Of a DNA stretch of 64,000 bases, positions 35,796 to 45,760 are shown in pieces. A program made the position numbers and the translations under genes. This stretch comes from Gammaproteobacteria bacterium. Its GTDB lineage: Bacteria; Pseudomonadota; Gammaproteobacteria; Steroidobacterales; Steroidobacteraceae. The notes below the pieces were generated by a model. That model searched no databases. It saw only the letters and a program-made list of their open reading frames with translations, and had not been told where the DNA came from. The stretch lies in NCBI GenBank assembly GCA_027366635.1, contig DAHXNE010000077.1, forward strand, positions 1 to 64,000, written 5' to 3'. Each line of letters opens with the position of its first letter. Positions within the stretch are counted from its first letter, which is position 1.

Positions 35796-38465
35796 TCAGA
35801 ACTCCTGCCATTCGGAGTCTTCCTCGACGGGAAGTGCGGGACCGCGACCGACCGCGGCGGCGCGCGCCGCCGTGTCCGCGGCCGGCGGCGCAGCGCCCGG
35901 GCGTTGGCCGCCGGTCCACGGCCGCCCGGCGCGCCTACGTTCCGGGCGCGCGGCCGCGGCGGCCGGCTCCGGCCGCCGGGCCGGCGTGATTGCGCCGGCC
36001 GCGCCGGCCAACGCGGCGTCGCTGACGCCGACGTCGAAGCGCGCCAACATATCGTTGAGCCCGCGAACCTGCTCGACCATCGATTGGGATGCCGCCGTGG
36101 CCTGCTCGACCAGCGCCGCATTCTGTTGCGTCAGCTCGTCCATCTGCATCACCGCGCGGTTGACCTGCTCGATGCCCAAGGATTGTTCGCGGGAAGCCGC
36201 GGCGATCTCCGCGACGATATCCGAGACTTTCTTGACGGCCGCGACGATCTTCTCGAGCGTCTGCCCGGATTGCGTGACCAGGACCGAGCCATCATCGACT
36301 TTGCGTACCGAGTCCTGGATCAGCGTCTTGATCTCCTTGGCCGCGGTGGCCGAGCGGCCGGCCAGATTGCGCACTTCGCTGGCGACGACCGCGAAGCCCC
36401 GGCCCTGCTCGCCGGCGCGGGCCGCTTCGACCGCCGCGTTCAGCGCCAGCAGATTCGTCTGAAAGGCGATCTCGTCGATCACGCCGATGATGTCGGCGAT
36501 CCGCTTCGAGGCCGCGTTGATGCCGCTCATCGCGGCCACGGCCTGGCTGACCACGATGCCGCCCTGCTCGGCCCGATCACGCGCCGCGACGGCCAGTTGG
36601 TTGGCCTGTGCGGCGTTGTCGGCATTCTGCTTGACCGTCGTGGTCATCTGTTCCATCGATGAGGCGGTCTCCTCGAGTGATGAGGACTGTTCCTCGGTGC
36701 GCTGCGACAGGTTGGCGCTGCCGGCGGAAATCTCGTCGGCGCCGCGGTGCACATCGAGCGCCACCTGCTTCACCCGCGCCACGACCTCGGCCGTGGTGTC
36801 GGCGAGCCGATTGAGGCCGGCGCTGGTGGCCGCAAAGAAACCGCTCTTGCCGGCCAGATCGATGCGTTTGTCGAGCTGACCGGCGACCACCGCGGCGAGC
36901 ATGTGCTGCATGTCCTGCTCTACGGCCACTTCCTCGGTCCGGTCGAACCATTCCGTGACCGTGCCGATGCGCTCGCCCCGCGCACCGGTCACGGGATTGA
37001 GCGTCACCGCGAAGGTGTGACCGCCGAGGGTGAAGGTGGCGCGCAGCGTCTGCGTCAGCCCCTTGAGCACGCCACGCTGGTGGGACGGATCCCGATGGAA
37101 TTGCTCGATGCTCGTGCCGCGCACGGTCGCGACGCTGAATGCCGGAAGATCCTTGCGAATTGCGGCCTCGGCATTGCCCAGCACCTTCTCCAGGGCGGGG
37201 TTGAGGTAGGTAACACGGTCGTCGCTGTCGGCCACCATGACGCCCGCCGAGACGCTGTCGAGGGCCTGGCGGATCCGGGCGTTTTCCGCCGCGACCAGCC
37301 GCTCCTGCTCGATCTGAGCGCGCAGCTTGCTCTGCATGTCATCCAGCGCGCGCAGTACCTGATTCGGTTCGTCCGTGCCGGTGACCTCGATCCGGCTGTC
37401 GTATCGACCCGCGGCGATGCGCTCGAATACGGTAATGGCCTTGCCGATCAGGGCCGCGAGCCGCGCGGCAATCATCCAGGAGAGGGCCAGGGCGACGGCC
37501 AGGGCAAGCAGAGTGATGCCGACGCTGACCGCGCGCGAGGCGGTGAGTTCGCTCAGCCGATTCTGTACGGAGCCGTCCATCGCCGTATAACTGACATCGA
37601 GCAGGCGCCGCAGGCTGGCCGAGACGGTCCGCGCATCGTCAAATAGTTGCGCCGAGGTTATCGTTATTTTATGCGCCCGCAGGATGCGCCGCCCGATGAC
37701 GCCGTAAGAGGCGTTGAACGATGCCAGCGCCGCTGTGAGTAGCGGCTGGATCCGGCGCCGCGCGCTGCCCGAGGCGCCGTTCAGATCACGCTCCGCGCGC
37801 CGGAAATCGCCGAGTGCCTGCCGATGGTAGATCTGCAGCGCGCGCTGGTCGCCGCCGCCGAGGTAGCCTTTGATGGCGGCGCTGGTCGCATACCACTGCA
37901 CCTCGCCAGTGGCGATCAACGCGCCCGGCACGTCGCGCGTGGCGAGCTGGATCAGCGCCGCGGTGCGCGGCGAGGGATCGACGTTCAGCGCCGAGCGGGC
38001 CACCACCAGATGTTCCAGGCTGACGATGTGTTGGATCAGAATGTCGTGCTCGCGGACGGCCTGATCGGCGCTCAGCTTCGCGCCAGCGCTGGTCAGGGCC
38101 GCCCATTCATTCTCGATCGCATGCCAGCGGGCGGTGGCGCCGAGCCCGTTCCCGATTAGCGAATTGATGGCGTTCACGCGCCCGATCAGCGTTCGCATGC
38201 GCGCCTGCGAGGCCGCGACGTCGGCGGCGCGGTTGCGATCGCCGGTGAGCAGCGCGAAGACCTGGCTGCGATGGTTGGATACCTCGGCGAGCACCGCGCC
38301 GAGTCGATGCGTGTAGCGCGCCGCCTGCAGCTCGTTGCGCGCGTGGCGCACCTGGAGATTGGCGGAGTGCAGATAAAACATGCCGAGCAGCAGCGTCGGG
38401 GCGGCCATCGCCAGCACCAGCAGCAGCAGCTTTTGCCACAGTTTCAGGCGGTTCAACAGCTGCAT
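35796..38465 (-). CDS. Methyl-accepting chemotaxis protein (MCP-1)
   Basis: A transmembrane chemoreceptor of 889 aa. TM1 (about 13-34) and TM2 (about 313-336) flank a ~280-residue helical periplasmic sensor. HAMP, a PAS domain (about 405-510, [20 protein letters not shown]) and the cytoplasmic signalling hairpin follow. The hairpin tip is classical ([20 protein letters not shown]). The last ~60 residues are Ala/Pro/Arg-rich and end WQEF rather than a classic CheR-tethering pentapeptide, though WQEF resembles the NWETF-type tail. Close paralogue of MCP-2, 46 bp upstream. Confidence 0.95.
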   Translation of the reverse strand: MQLLNRLKLWQKLLLLVLAMAAPTLLLGMFYLHSANLQVRHARNELQAARYTHRLGAVLAEVSNHRSQVFALLTGDRNRAADVAASQARMRTLIGRVNAINSLIGNGLGATARWHAIENEWAALTSAGAKLSADQAVREHDILIQHIVSLEHLVVARSALNVDPSPRTAALIQLATRDVPGALIATGEVQWYATSAAIKGYLGGGDQRALQIYHRQALGDFRRAERDLNGASGSARRRIQPLLTAALASFNASYGVIGRRILRAHKITITSAQLFDDARTVSASLRRLLDVSYTAMDGSVQNRLSELTASRAVSVGITLLALAVALALSWMIAARLAALIGKAITVFERIAAGRYDSRIEVTGTDEPNQVLRALDDMQSKLRAQIEQERLVAAENARIRQALDSVSAGVMVADSDDRVTYLNPALEKVLGNAEAAIRKDLPAFSVATVRGTSIEQFHRDPSHQRGVLKGLTQTLRATFTLGGHTFAVTLNPVTGARGERIGTVTEWFDRTEEVAVEQDMQHMLAAVVAGQLDKRIDLAGKSGFFAATSAGLNRLADTTAEVVARVKQVALDVHRGADEISAGSANLSQRTEEQSSSLEETASSMEQMTTTVKQNADNAAQANQLAVAARDRAEQGGIVVSQAVAAMSGINAASKRIADIIGVIDEIAFQTNLLALNAAVEAARAGEQGRGFAVVASEVRNLAGRSATAAKEIKTLIQDSVRKVDDGSVLVTQSGQTLEKIVAAVKKVSDIVAEIAAASREQSLGIEQVNRAVMQMDELTQQNAALVEQATAASQSMVEQVRGLNDMLARFDVGVSDAALAGAAGAITPARRPEPAAAAARPERRRAGRPWTGGQRPGAAPPAADTAARAAAVGRGPALPVEEDSEWQEF

Positions 38466-38511
38466 GGCGCGCGGTCCTGGTGGTGATTCATGGGGCAGCC
38501 CCGGTCCGGTT

Positions 38512-41043
38512 TCAGCGGCCGTCGCCGGCCGCGGCGGCGAGCCGTGGCGGCTCGTCCGCGGCGAGTTCGCTCGCGCCGCTCGGCGCGGCCGACGCGCCGG
38601 CGCCGACCTGGAAGCGTCCCAGCGTGTCGTTCAGATCGCGCACCTGAGCGCTCATCACCCGCGAGGCGGAGATCGTTTCTTGCACCAGCGCGGCGTTCTG
38701 CTGGGTGATCTGATCCATCTGCAGGACCGCGCGATTGACCTGCTCGATGCCGGCGGACTGCTCGCGCGAGGCGGAGGCGATCTCCGCGACGATGACCGAG
38801 ACCGTCTTGACCGAAGCGACGATCTCGCCGAGCGTCTGGCCCGATTGGCCGACCAGACGCGAGCCGTCGGCCACCTTCGCGACGCTGTCCTGGATCAGAC
38901 TCTTGATTTCCTTGGCCGCGCTCGCCGAGCGGCCGGCGAGATTGCGGACCTCGCTCGCCACGACCGCGAAGCCGCGGCCCTGCTCGCCGGCGCGGGCCGC
39001 CTCGACCGCGGCGTTCAGCGCCAGCAGATTGGTCTGAAAGGCGATTGCGTCGATCACCCCGATGATGTCGGCGATTTTCCGGGCCGACGCATCGATGCCG
39101 GTCACCGCCTGGACGGCGTTGTCGAGCACCGTCACGCCCTGCTCGGCCTGGGTGCGGGCGGCGAGGGCGAGTTGTTTGGCCTGCGCGGCGCTGTCGGCGT
39201 TCTGCTTGACGGTGGTGGTCATTTGTTCCATCGACGAGGCCGTTTCCTCCAGGGAGGAGGCCTGCTCCTCGGTGCGGGCCGACAGATTGGAGTTGCCCAG
39301 GGTGATTTCCTCGGCGCCGAGGCCGATCTCCACTGCCGCGCTCTTCACCCGCGCGACCACCTCGGCGAGATTGTCGGCCAGACGGTTGACCCCGGTGCCG
39401 AGCGCGGCGAAGAAGCCTCGCTTGCCGCCGAGGCGGATGCGGCGCGTCAGATCGTCGCCGGTGACGGCCGTCAGCACCGCCTGCATCTCCTGCTCGACGG
39501 CCACCTCCTCAGTGCGCTCCTTCCACTCCATCACTGTGCCGATCCGCTCGCCGGCCCGGTCGAGCACCGGGTTGGTGGTGACCCGGAAATGCAACCCGCC
39601 GAAGCTGCGCTCCTCGATGCGCTCGCTGCGCAGCGCATCGAGGGCACGGCGCTCCTCGGCGGGTGAGAGCGCCAGAGAGTCCATGGTCGCACCGCGCAGC
39701 AGCGCGGCGTCGAAGCCGGGCAGCACGGTGCGCAAAGCCTCGGCGTGGCCGGCGAAACCTGACTGTGCCGCTTCGTTCAGATAGACGATCCGATGCTCGG
39801 CGTCGGCCAGCAGTACGCCCGTGGAGGTCTTGTCAAGGGCTTGGCGAATCCGGGAGTTCTGCGCGGCGATCAGTCGTTCGTTCTCGAGCTGCGTGCGCAG
39901 CTGAGACTGCATGGCCTGTAGAGCCCGCAGCACGTGGCCGAGCTCATCGGCGCGCCGCGCGTCGATGTCGCTGTCGTAGTGACCGGCGGCGATGCGCTCG
40001 AATACCGCGCTCACACGCCGCAGAGGGCTGGTGAGGGAATACTCGGTCGTCCAGGTGAGGGCGTGGATCAGCACGATGGCGAGCAGTACGAGCGCGAGGT
40101 TGATGTCGCGGTCGGTGCTCAGGGCGACGATGTGGGCGCTGAGCGCGTGGGCCGCGGCCGCGCCGCTCGCCTCGAGCAGCCGCGCCAGCGCGCGGCGCTC
40201 GGCCGTTCCGTCCGCGTAGATCGCGGCCGTCGAGATCTTGAGACTCTTGGCGGCGAGGATCCGGCGGGCCACGCTGCGGTGGAACTGGCCGGCCTCGGCG
40301 ATGGCGGCGCGCAGCGCGCCGCTCAGCGCTCCACGCTCACGCGCCGGCACTTGCTCTAGGGCAGCCTTGATGGCGCTGAAATCCCCGGCCAGTCTGGCGC
40401 CGGCGATCGCGATGCCGGTGCGGTCGCCGCCGCCGAGGTAGCCCTTGGCCGCAGCGTCGAGCGCGTAGCGGCGCAGGTCCGCCGCGGCGCTGATGGCCGC
40501 CGGTACATACTCGGAGCCGATTTCCATGAGGCTGCGAGTCTGTTGGTTCGGATCGGAGGCGACGCGCGAGCCGGCAGCGACTGCAGCGGCGAGGCGCCTG
40601 AGCCGCGCGAGCAGCCTTTGGTGGGCGCCGGCGACCCGTGCCGGCGAGGTCTCGGGGGCGGCGGCCAGTGTGCGCCAGTGGGCGGCGGTCGCTGCAAAAT
40701 CCTGACGCACGCCGAAACGTTCACCGAGCTTGGCATCTATCCGCTGCAGGCGTGTGAGTGCCGCGTCGGTCCGATCGGTGGCAATGCGCACGGCTGGAGC
40801 GCTCGCGGCGTCGCCGCTGGCGAGCTCGTAGGCGCGCTGCTCATGAACGGCGACGTCCGCATAGACGGTGCCGAGGGCACGTAGATACTCGCTGCCGGCG
40901 AGCTCGGCGCGCGCCTGACTCAGGGCGTCCCCTGAGGAGCGCAGGTAGAAGAAGCCGACCAGGGCGGCAGGCAGACTCATCGCCGCCATCAACAGGACGA
41001 GTTTCTGCCACAGTCGCAGTTTGTCGAGGATGAGAAGCCGCAT
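38512..41043 (-). CDS. Methyl-accepting chemotaxis protein (MCP-2)
   Basis: An 843-aa chemoreceptor with the same layout as MCP-1: TM1 near residues 14-35, a large helical periplasmic domain, TM2, HAMP, PAS ([20 protein letters not shown]) and an MCP signalling domain with [20 protein letters not shown]. It lacks the WQEF-like tail of MCP-1. The likely start is ATG 41043, which shares its A with the TGA stop of a small upstream ORF (TGATG), so translation is probably coupled. The strong similarity between the two receptors outside the periplasmic part points to duplication. Confidence 0.94.
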   Translation of the reverse strand: MRLLILDKLRLWQKLVLLMAAMSLPAALVGFFYLRSSGDALSQARAELAGSEYLRALGTVYADVAVHEQRAYELASGDAASAPAVRIATDRTDAALTRLQRIDAKLGERFGVRQDFAATAAHWRTLAAAPETSPARVAGAHQRLLARLRRLAAAVAAGSRVASDPNQQTRSLMEIGSEYVPAAISAAADLRRYALDAAAKGYLGGGDRTGIAIAGARLAGDFSAIKAALEQVPARERGALSGALRAAIAEAGQFHRSVARRILAAKSLKISTAAIYADGTAERRALARLLEASGAAAAHALSAHIVALSTDRDINLALVLLAIVLIHALTWTTEYSLTSPLRRVSAVFERIAAGHYDSDIDARRADELGHVLRALQAMQSQLRTQLENERLIAAQNSRIRQALDKTSTGVLLADAEHRIVYLNEAAQSGFAGHAEALRTVLPGFDAALLRGATMDSLALSPAEERRALDALRSERIEERSFGGLHFRVTTNPVLDRAGERIGTVMEWKERTEEVAVEQEMQAVLTAVTGDDLTRRIRLGGKRGFFAALGTGVNRLADNLAEVVARVKSAAVEIGLGAEEITLGNSNLSARTEEQASSLEETASSMEQMTTTVKQNADSAAQAKQLALAARTQAEQGVTVLDNAVQAVTGIDASARKIADIIGVIDAIAFQTNLLALNAAVEAARAGEQGRGFAVVASEVRNLAGRSASAAKEIKSLIQDSVAKVADGSRLVGQSGQTLGEIVASVKTVSVIVAEIASASREQSAGIEQVNRAVLQMDQITQQNAALVQETISASRVMSAQVRDLNDTLGRFQVGAGASAAPSGASELAADEPPRLAAAAGDGR

Positions 41044-41219
41044 CAGATCATGCTCCAGTGGCCCGGCGGCAGCGCTGCGGCGAACAGCCACAGCGCCAAG
41101 GCTGCGACGATTGCGGCCCGCAGAGTGGCGCCTACGGCGCGGACCGGCGACGCCGCGAACTCGAGCGGCGCGCGGCCGGACCGGGGCAAATCATTCATAC
41201 CGGGCATGGCGGACTCCAT
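41043..41219 (-). CDS. 58-residue membrane protein between cheW and MCP-2
   Basis: A short open frame fits exactly between cheW and MCP-2. Its ATG (41217-41219) directly follows the cheW stop (TGAATG), and its TGA overlaps the MCP-2 ATG by one base. The product has a polar N-terminus ([20 protein letters not shown]) and one predicted membrane helix (about residues 31-50, rich in Ala, Leu and Val), ending GHWSMI. In-frame Met5 and Met8 are alternative starts. The perfect fit and back-to-back signals argue for a real gene; no family is recognised. Confidence 0.6.
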   Translation of the reverse strand: MESAMPGMNDLPRSGRAPLEFAASPVRAVGATLRAAIVAALALWLFAAALPPGHWSMI

Positions 41220-41816
41220 TCACGCCGCGTCGGCGGCCGGCGCGCCGCCGTCCGCCGGCTCCTCGCCCGCCACGCCGGTGGTGGCGCCCTGGTGCACGGC
41301 GCCCTGCGGTTCGCTCACGGCGCCGGCCATCGCCGCCAGATCACGGCCGATCAAGCGGTCGATGTCGAGCAGTACGACCATGCGGTCGGTGATCGAGGCG
41401 AGTCCGAGGATGTAGTCGGTGGCGCCGCGCGCACCGAGCTCGGGGGCCGGCTTGATCTCGGCGCACCTCACGTCGATCACGTCGGAGACCCCGTCGACCA
41501 CCACGCCGAGGTCGCGGTCGCCGGCCGGTGTGACCACGGACATCACGATGATGACCGTGATCGCGGTGTATTCGGCGCGCTCGAGCGCGAAACGCATGCG
41601 CAGATCGACGATCGGCACGATCGAGCCGCGCAGGTTGAGTACACCGAGCACGTGAGCGGGGGCGTGCGGGATCTTGGTGACCGCGGACCAGCCGCGGATC
41701 TCCTGCACGCGCAAGATGTCGACGCCGTAGGCCTCGCCGCCGAGCACGAAGGTCAGCACCTGACGTGACGCGTCGTTGCCGGCTGCCTCCGGATCGCTGT
41801 TTACGCTTGTCGGCAT
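41220..41816 (-). CDS. cheW: Chemotaxis coupling protein CheW
   Basis: CheW (198 aa) links receptors to CheA. The SH3-like fold is recognisable from LTFVLGGEAYGVDILRVQEI, IPHAPAHVLGVLNLRGSIVP and IDLR-type strands, with VDGVSDVIDV later. The C-terminal ~35 residues form an acidic/Ala-rich extension (GEEPADGGAPAADAA) beyond a standard CheW. It follows cheA by 21 bp. Confidence 0.95.
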   Translation of the reverse strand: MPTSVNSDPEAAGNDASRQVLTFVLGGEAYGVDILRVQEIRGWSAVTKIPHAPAHVLGVLNLRGSIVPIVDLRMRFALERAEYTAITVIIVMSVVTPAGDRDLGVVVDGVSDVIDVRCAEIKPAPELGARGATDYILGLASITDRMVVLLDIDRLIGRDLAAMAGAVSEPQGAVHQGATTGVAGEEPADGGAPAADAA

Positions 41817-41837
41817 TGTCGTGGGTCCTCGCTCGGC

Positions 41838-43886
41838 TCAGGCCGCCACGCGCATCGAGGCGATGCGGATCAGGCCGGGGACATCCAGGATCAAGGCGAC
41901 CGATCCGTCACCGAGGATGGTGGCGCCCGATACCCCGTCGATGTGCCCGTAATTGGTTTGCAGTGACTTGATGACGACCTGTTGTTGTCCGAGCAGATCG
42001 TCGACGAACAGTCCGGCACGCCGGCCATCGCCTTCCGCGACCACGACCAGCCCTTCGTGCAGCGCGCGCGTGCGCGGCGCGACGCCGAACAGCGCATGCA
42101 GGCGGATGATCGGCAGGTATTCGCCGCGGAACGAGAACACCTCCGTCTGGCCGCTCAGACGGTTGATCTGCGCGGCTTTCAGCTGCAGCGATTCGACGAT
42201 TGAGATCAGCGGCACGATGTAGGTCTCGGTGCCCACCGCCACCGATTGGCCGTCGACGATGGCCAGCGTCAGGGGCAGGACGATGGTGAAGCACGAGCCG
42301 CGGCCGGGCTCGCTGGCGAGCTCGATCTTGCCGCCGAGTTCCTTGACATTGCGGCGCACCACGTCCATGCCGACGCCACGGCCGGACAGGTCGGTGGTCT
42401 TCTCCGCCGTGGAGAATCCGGGCAGAAAGATGAGCTCGTAGATCTGCGTATCGGAGAGAACGTCGTTCGGACCCACCAGGCCGCGGGCACGTGCCTTGGC
42501 GAGTATGCGCGCCTTGTCGAGTCCGCCGCCGTCGTCGCTGACCTGCACGGCGATGTTGCCGCCGCGATGGCTGGCGTCGAGGCGCACGCTGCCCGCGGCG
42601 CTCTTGCCGGCGGCGATGCGCCTGTCCGGCGGCTCGATGCCATGGTCGATGCAGTTGCGCACCAGGTGCACGAGCGGGTCGCCGATTTTCTCCAGCACCG
42701 TCTTGTCGAGCTCGGTCTGCTCGCCCGAGAGCCGCAACTCGATCTGCTTGCCGAGGCGATGCGCCAGATCGTGAACCATGCGGGGAAAGCGGCTGAAGAC
42801 GAAGCTGATCGGCAACATGCGCACGCGCATGACGCTTTCCTGCAGCTCGCGCATGTTGCGCTCGAGCTGGGCGAGCCCGGCGCGCAGCTGCTCGGCTTGC
42901 GGACCCTCGTAGCGCGCGCCGATCTGGCTGAGCATCGCCTGGGTGATCACCAGCTCCCCGACGGTGTTCATCAGCTCGTCGATCTTCTCGACGCTGACGC
43001 GAATCGAGCCGGAATCGCCCGGCCCGCCGAGCGCCGGTTCCGGCTTCGCGGCCGGCTCGCTGCCGGCCGTCGGGGTCGCGCCCGCGCGCGGCGCCGCGGC
43101 GGCGTGCGGCGCGGGTGCGGGGCTCGGTGCCGCAGTGGCGGGCTCGAGAGGCTCGGCCGGCGTGCGTTGGATGAGGAGTTCGCAGTCCCCCTCCGCCCAA
43201 TCAAACACCTGGCGGATCTCCTGCTCGGAAATCCGGCCGATGACCTCGAGTACCCAGGCGAGATGGCAGTCCTGCGGCGCGATTTCCGTCAGCGGCGGCA
43301 GGCTCTGGGCGTCGATCTGCACGCGGATCTCGGCGAGCTCGCCGAGCTCGCGAAACAGGCGCAGCGGGTCGTTGCCGCGCGCGATCAATTCGCGGTGCGG
43401 GCGGAAGCGAACCTGCCAGCGCGGCGGCGCGTCGCTCGCGCCGAGCGGCAGCGGGGCGGCTTGCGGGGCGGCTTGCGGGGCGGCCGGCGGCGCGCTCTTG
43501 CGGGCAATGACCACCTCGAGATCGAACTGCAGGTCCGAGACCCGCTGCGCATCGATGGGTTGGGTGGCTTGCACGGCACGCAGCATCGCGCGCAGCACAT
43601 CGACCGATTTCAACAGCAGGTCGCCGACCTCGGGGGTGACCGGCATCCTGCCGCCGCGCAGCTCATCGAGCAGCGTCTCGAGACTATGGGTGACGGAGGC
43701 GATCTCGTTGAAGCCGAACGTCGCGCTGCCGCCTTTGATCGAATGGGCGACGCGGAAGATGGTGTTGATGAGCTCGGGCTCGGGCGCGCCGACGTCGAGT
43801 TTCAGCAGCGCCGCCTCCATGGCATCGAGCGCCTCGAAGCTCTCTGCGAAGAAGGCGTCGTGGAACTGGGTCAGGTCCACGGTCAT
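41838..43886 (-). CDS. cheA: Chemotaxis histidine kinase CheA
   Basis: CheA (682 aa) phosphorylates CheY and CheB. Domains in order: Hpt with the phosphorylated His48 (VAHSIKGGSATFGF), a linker with a P2-like section (about 155-245), a Pro/Ala-rich linker, the dimerisation helices (SVEKIDELMNTVGELVITQA), the HATPase domain with N-box LVRNCIDHGIE and G boxes DDGGGLD and GRGVGMDVV, and a CheW-like domain at the C-terminus. All catalytic elements look intact. Its start overlaps the STAS gene stop by 4 bp. Confidence 0.97.
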   Translation of the reverse strand: MTVDLTQFHDAFFAESFEALDAMEAALLKLDVGAPEPELINTIFRVAHSIKGGSATFGFNEIASVTHSLETLLDELRGGRMPVTPEVGDLLLKSVDVLRAMLRAVQATQPIDAQRVSDLQFDLEVVIARKSAPPAAPQAAPQAAPLPLGASDAPPRWQVRFRPHRELIARGNDPLRLFRELGELAEIRVQIDAQSLPPLTEIAPQDCHLAWVLEVIGRISEQEIRQVFDWAEGDCELLIQRTPAEPLEPATAAPSPAPAPHAAAAPRAGATPTAGSEPAAKPEPALGGPGDSGSIRVSVEKIDELMNTVGELVITQAMLSQIGARYEGPQAEQLRAGLAQLERNMRELQESVMRVRMLPISFVFSRFPRMVHDLAHRLGKQIELRLSGEQTELDKTVLEKIGDPLVHLVRNCIDHGIEPPDRRIAAGKSAAGSVRLDASHRGGNIAVQVSDDGGGLDKARILAKARARGLVGPNDVLSDTQIYELIFLPGFSTAEKTTDLSGRGVGMDVVRRNVKELGGKIELASEPGRGSCFTIVLPLTLAIVDGQSVAVGTETYIVPLISIVESLQLKAAQINRLSGQTEVFSFRGEYLPIIRLHALFGVAPRTRALHEGLVVVAEGDGRRAGLFVDDLLGQQQVVIKSLQTNYGHIDGVSGATILGDGSVALILDVPGLIRIASMRVAA

Positions 43887-44257
43887 CGTGGGGCACCGTC
43901 GAGCTCGAGCATCGAGCTCATGCCGAGCAGTTCGGCGGCCGCCGCCAACGCCGCCGACGGGGCTTGCCAGCGCACGGCCCGGCCGGCGAGGCGCCGGTCC
44001 CGAACGAACGCCGCGAGCAGCTGCAATGCAGCCGTGTCGACTCGCTGGACGGCGGCGGCGTCGAGGACCACCGGCTCAGGATGAGCGGCGAGCGCGCACA
44101 GCGCGTCTTTCAGCCGCTCGCCCTGCGCCAGGGTGCAACAGTCCCGCAGCATCAGTACATCACGCCGTGCGGAGCTGGCGCGGCCGCGCGCGCCAACGCG
44201 GCCCGAGCGACCGCGCGCGGGCTTATCGGCCGGTTTGGATCGAGTGCGGACTTTCAT
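43883..44257 (-). CDS. STAS-domain protein upstream of cheA
   Basis: A 124-aa protein with a basic N-terminus (about 35 residues, Lys/Arg-rich) and a STAS domain of the anti-anti-sigma type. The central element VQRVDTAALQLLAAFV corresponds to the phosphorylated-Ser loop of SpoIIAA-like proteins, here with Thr in place of Ser. ATG 44257 was chosen as the first start after the non-homologous upstream stretch. It overlaps cheA by 4 bp and so is likely co-translated. Its partner is not evident in the window. Confidence 0.75.
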   Translation of the reverse strand: MKVRTRSKPADKPARGRSGRVGARGRASSARRDVLMLRDCCTLAQGERLKDALCALAAHPEPVVLDAAAVQRVDTAALQLLAAFVRDRRLAGRAVRWQAPSAALAAAAELLGMSSMLELDGAPR

Positions 44258-44304
44258 AATCAGTGACGCTATCGGCGGGGGATCGACGTCCTTGAGCGGT
44301 GGAA

Positions 44305-44727
44305 CTAGGATGCTTGACGCAGTCCCCCCTGCGCTGGCCCGTGCAGCCGGCGTACCAAGTCGGCCTCCGCACGGGTCAGGCCACATCCCCCGGCGAGCTC
44401 ATCGGCGCTGGCGCCGCCGCGTGCCAGGCGGATCGCAATCTGGTAGCCGGGCGCGGCGCGCCCGACCGACGCCGAGCGCGTCGCGGCCTGCTCGAGCTGC
44501 TCGCCGAGCTGGCGCACCTGCTGATCGGTGCAGTCGAAGCGAGCGTGTATCTGGGCGAGCTGCTCGAGCAGCGCCTGATTCTGAGCCTGCATTTGCTCGC
44601 TCTCGCGCCGTGCGGCACGGCGCCAGGCGGTAAAGGTCACGGTGGCCAGTGCGAATGAGAACACCAGGAAGACCGCGCGGCCCATGATGAGGAGGAAGTC
44701 GATGTTCGACAGGTTCGTCAGACCCAT
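44305..44727 (-). CDS. DUF2802 family membrane protein
   Basis: A 140-aa protein with one N-terminal membrane helix (about residues 10-33, FLLIMGRAVFLVFSFALATV), a coiled-coil stretch (about 38-85, QMQAQNQALLEQLAQI) and a C-terminal DUF2802 element (YQIAIRLARGGASADELAGG..LTRAEADLVRRLHG), which looks like a small helix-turn-helix. This family is frequently found beside chemotaxis genes in gammaproteobacteria. ATG 44727 was preferred because AGGAG lies 8 bases upstream; an in-frame GTG at 44754 lacks one. Confidence 0.82.
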   Translation of the reverse strand: MGLTNLSNIDFLLIMGRAVFLVFSFALATVTFTAWRRAARRESEQMQAQNQALLEQLAQIHARFDCTDQQVRQLGEQLEQAATRSASVGRAAPGYQIAIRLARGGASADELAGGCGLTRAEADLVRRLHGPAQGGLRQAS

Positions 44728-44739
44728 GGCCGCAGCTCC

Positions 44740-44755
44740 TGTGAAGTCGGTCACA
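44740..44755. promoter_or_regulatory. Perfect CRP-type palindrome before the DUF2802 gene
   Basis: TGTGA-AGTCGG-TCACA matches both arms of the CRP-family consensus. Its left edge abuts the Shine-Dalgarno sequence of the DUF2802 gene, and it lies downstream of the sigma-54-like site at 44823-44839. Bound protein here would more likely block than activate transcription. Confidence 0.45.
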
Positions 44756-44822
44756 TGACATGGCGCGCCGTCGCCGCGGTGACGGAAATCCGTCGCCGGC
44801 TCGGGCGCTCGCCCAAGGAGTG

Positions 44823-44839
44823 TGCAGCTTCCGTGCCAG
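44823..44839 (-). promoter_or_regulatory. Sigma-54-like site before DUF2802-STAS-cheA
   Basis: On the minus strand the site reads CTGGCACG-GAAG-CTGCA: the -24 box is nearly perfect, but the -12 box has CTGC instead of TTGC. It lies in the 181-bp gap after motD and would give a leader of about 85 bases. It could provide separate expression of the cheA part of the block. Confidence 0.5.
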
Positions 44840-44908
44840 CCGGCGCGCCCCGGGCGAAGCGCGCCGCACCCGCCGCCGCGGGCTGCAATGGACGGCCCAC
44901 CGGAAAGA

Positions 44909-45760
44909 TCACGAGCCGGAGCCGGGCAGCCACGTCGGATCGGTGTGCTTGCCCAGCCTGGCGGAGAGAATGACCACCACGACGCGGCGGTTGGCGGCGC
45001 GGCCGGCGGCGGTGGCGTTGCTTGCGACCGGCTTCTGATCCCCGAAGCCGATCACCGCGAGCCGATGGGGCGCAACGCCGTGCACCGAGAGCACGTGCAC
45101 CACGCTGCCGGCCCGTGCCGCCGACAGCTCCCAATTCGAGGCGAACTGCACGGTCCGGATCGGTACATTGTCGGTGAATCCCTCGACCCGTACGGGATTG
45201 GGATAGCCGCGCAGGACTGCGGCCAGTCGCCGGATCGCCGCGATCGCGGCGCCGGAGAGTCGGGCGCTGCCGCTTGGAAACAGGATGTCGCTGCGAAATC
45301 TGACTTCGAGCATGCCCGGCTTGCGGGTCAGTTCGACCACGTGTGCGCGCATCAATGCGCTCATCGCGCTCTCGACACCGGCCGCGACCTGATCGAGCGT
45401 GGGACCACTCTCGATTGGCGCTCTGTGCGGCGGCGCGTGCGTCGCCACGGACGTCGCCGATCTGGGCGCGACAGCGGCGGTGGGCTGGCGCCTCACGAGG
45501 GGCTGCCGCAGGGTGTCCATGGGAATGCCAGCGCCGGCACCGCGGGTCTTGCGGCCGACTGGGATGGGATGGGCGGAACGCGGCTGGCCGCGGAACGCGG
45601 CATACAGGGAGTTCGACAGCACACGGTACTTGCCGGCGTTGACCGATGAGATCGAATACATCACGACGAAGAATGCGAGCAGCAGGGTGAGCAGATCGCC
45701 GTATGGGATCGCCCAGCGCTCGTGATTGGTATGCTCCTCGTGACGGCGTAGTCGGCGCAT
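44909..45760 (-). CDS. motD: Flagellar stator protein MotD (MotB family)
   Basis: MotD (283 aa) is the B-type stator subunit that anchors the stator to peptidoglycan. The single N-terminal membrane helix carries the proton-binding Asp22 (PYGDLLTLLLAFFVVMYSIS). An Arg/Thr-rich linker follows, then an OmpA-like domain with VEGFTDNVPI, NWELSAARA and NRRVVVVI. The N-terminus (MRRLRRHEEHTNHERW) matches MotD rather than MotB of enterics. No strong Shine-Dalgarno precedes the ATG. Confidence 0.93.
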   Translation of the reverse strand: MRRLRRHEEHTNHERWAIPYGDLLTLLLAFFVVMYSISSVNAGKYRVLSNSLYAAFRGQPRSAHPIPVGRKTRGAGAGIPMDTLRQPLVRRQPTAAVAPRSATSVATHAPPHRAPIESGPTLDQVAAGVESAMSALMRAHVVELTRKPGMLEVRFRSDILFPSGSARLSGAAIAAIRRLAAVLRGYPNPVRVEGFTDNVPIRTVQFASNWELSAARAGSVVHVLSVHGVAPHRLAVIGFGDQKPVASNATAAGRAANRRVVVVILSARLGKHTDPTWLPGSGS

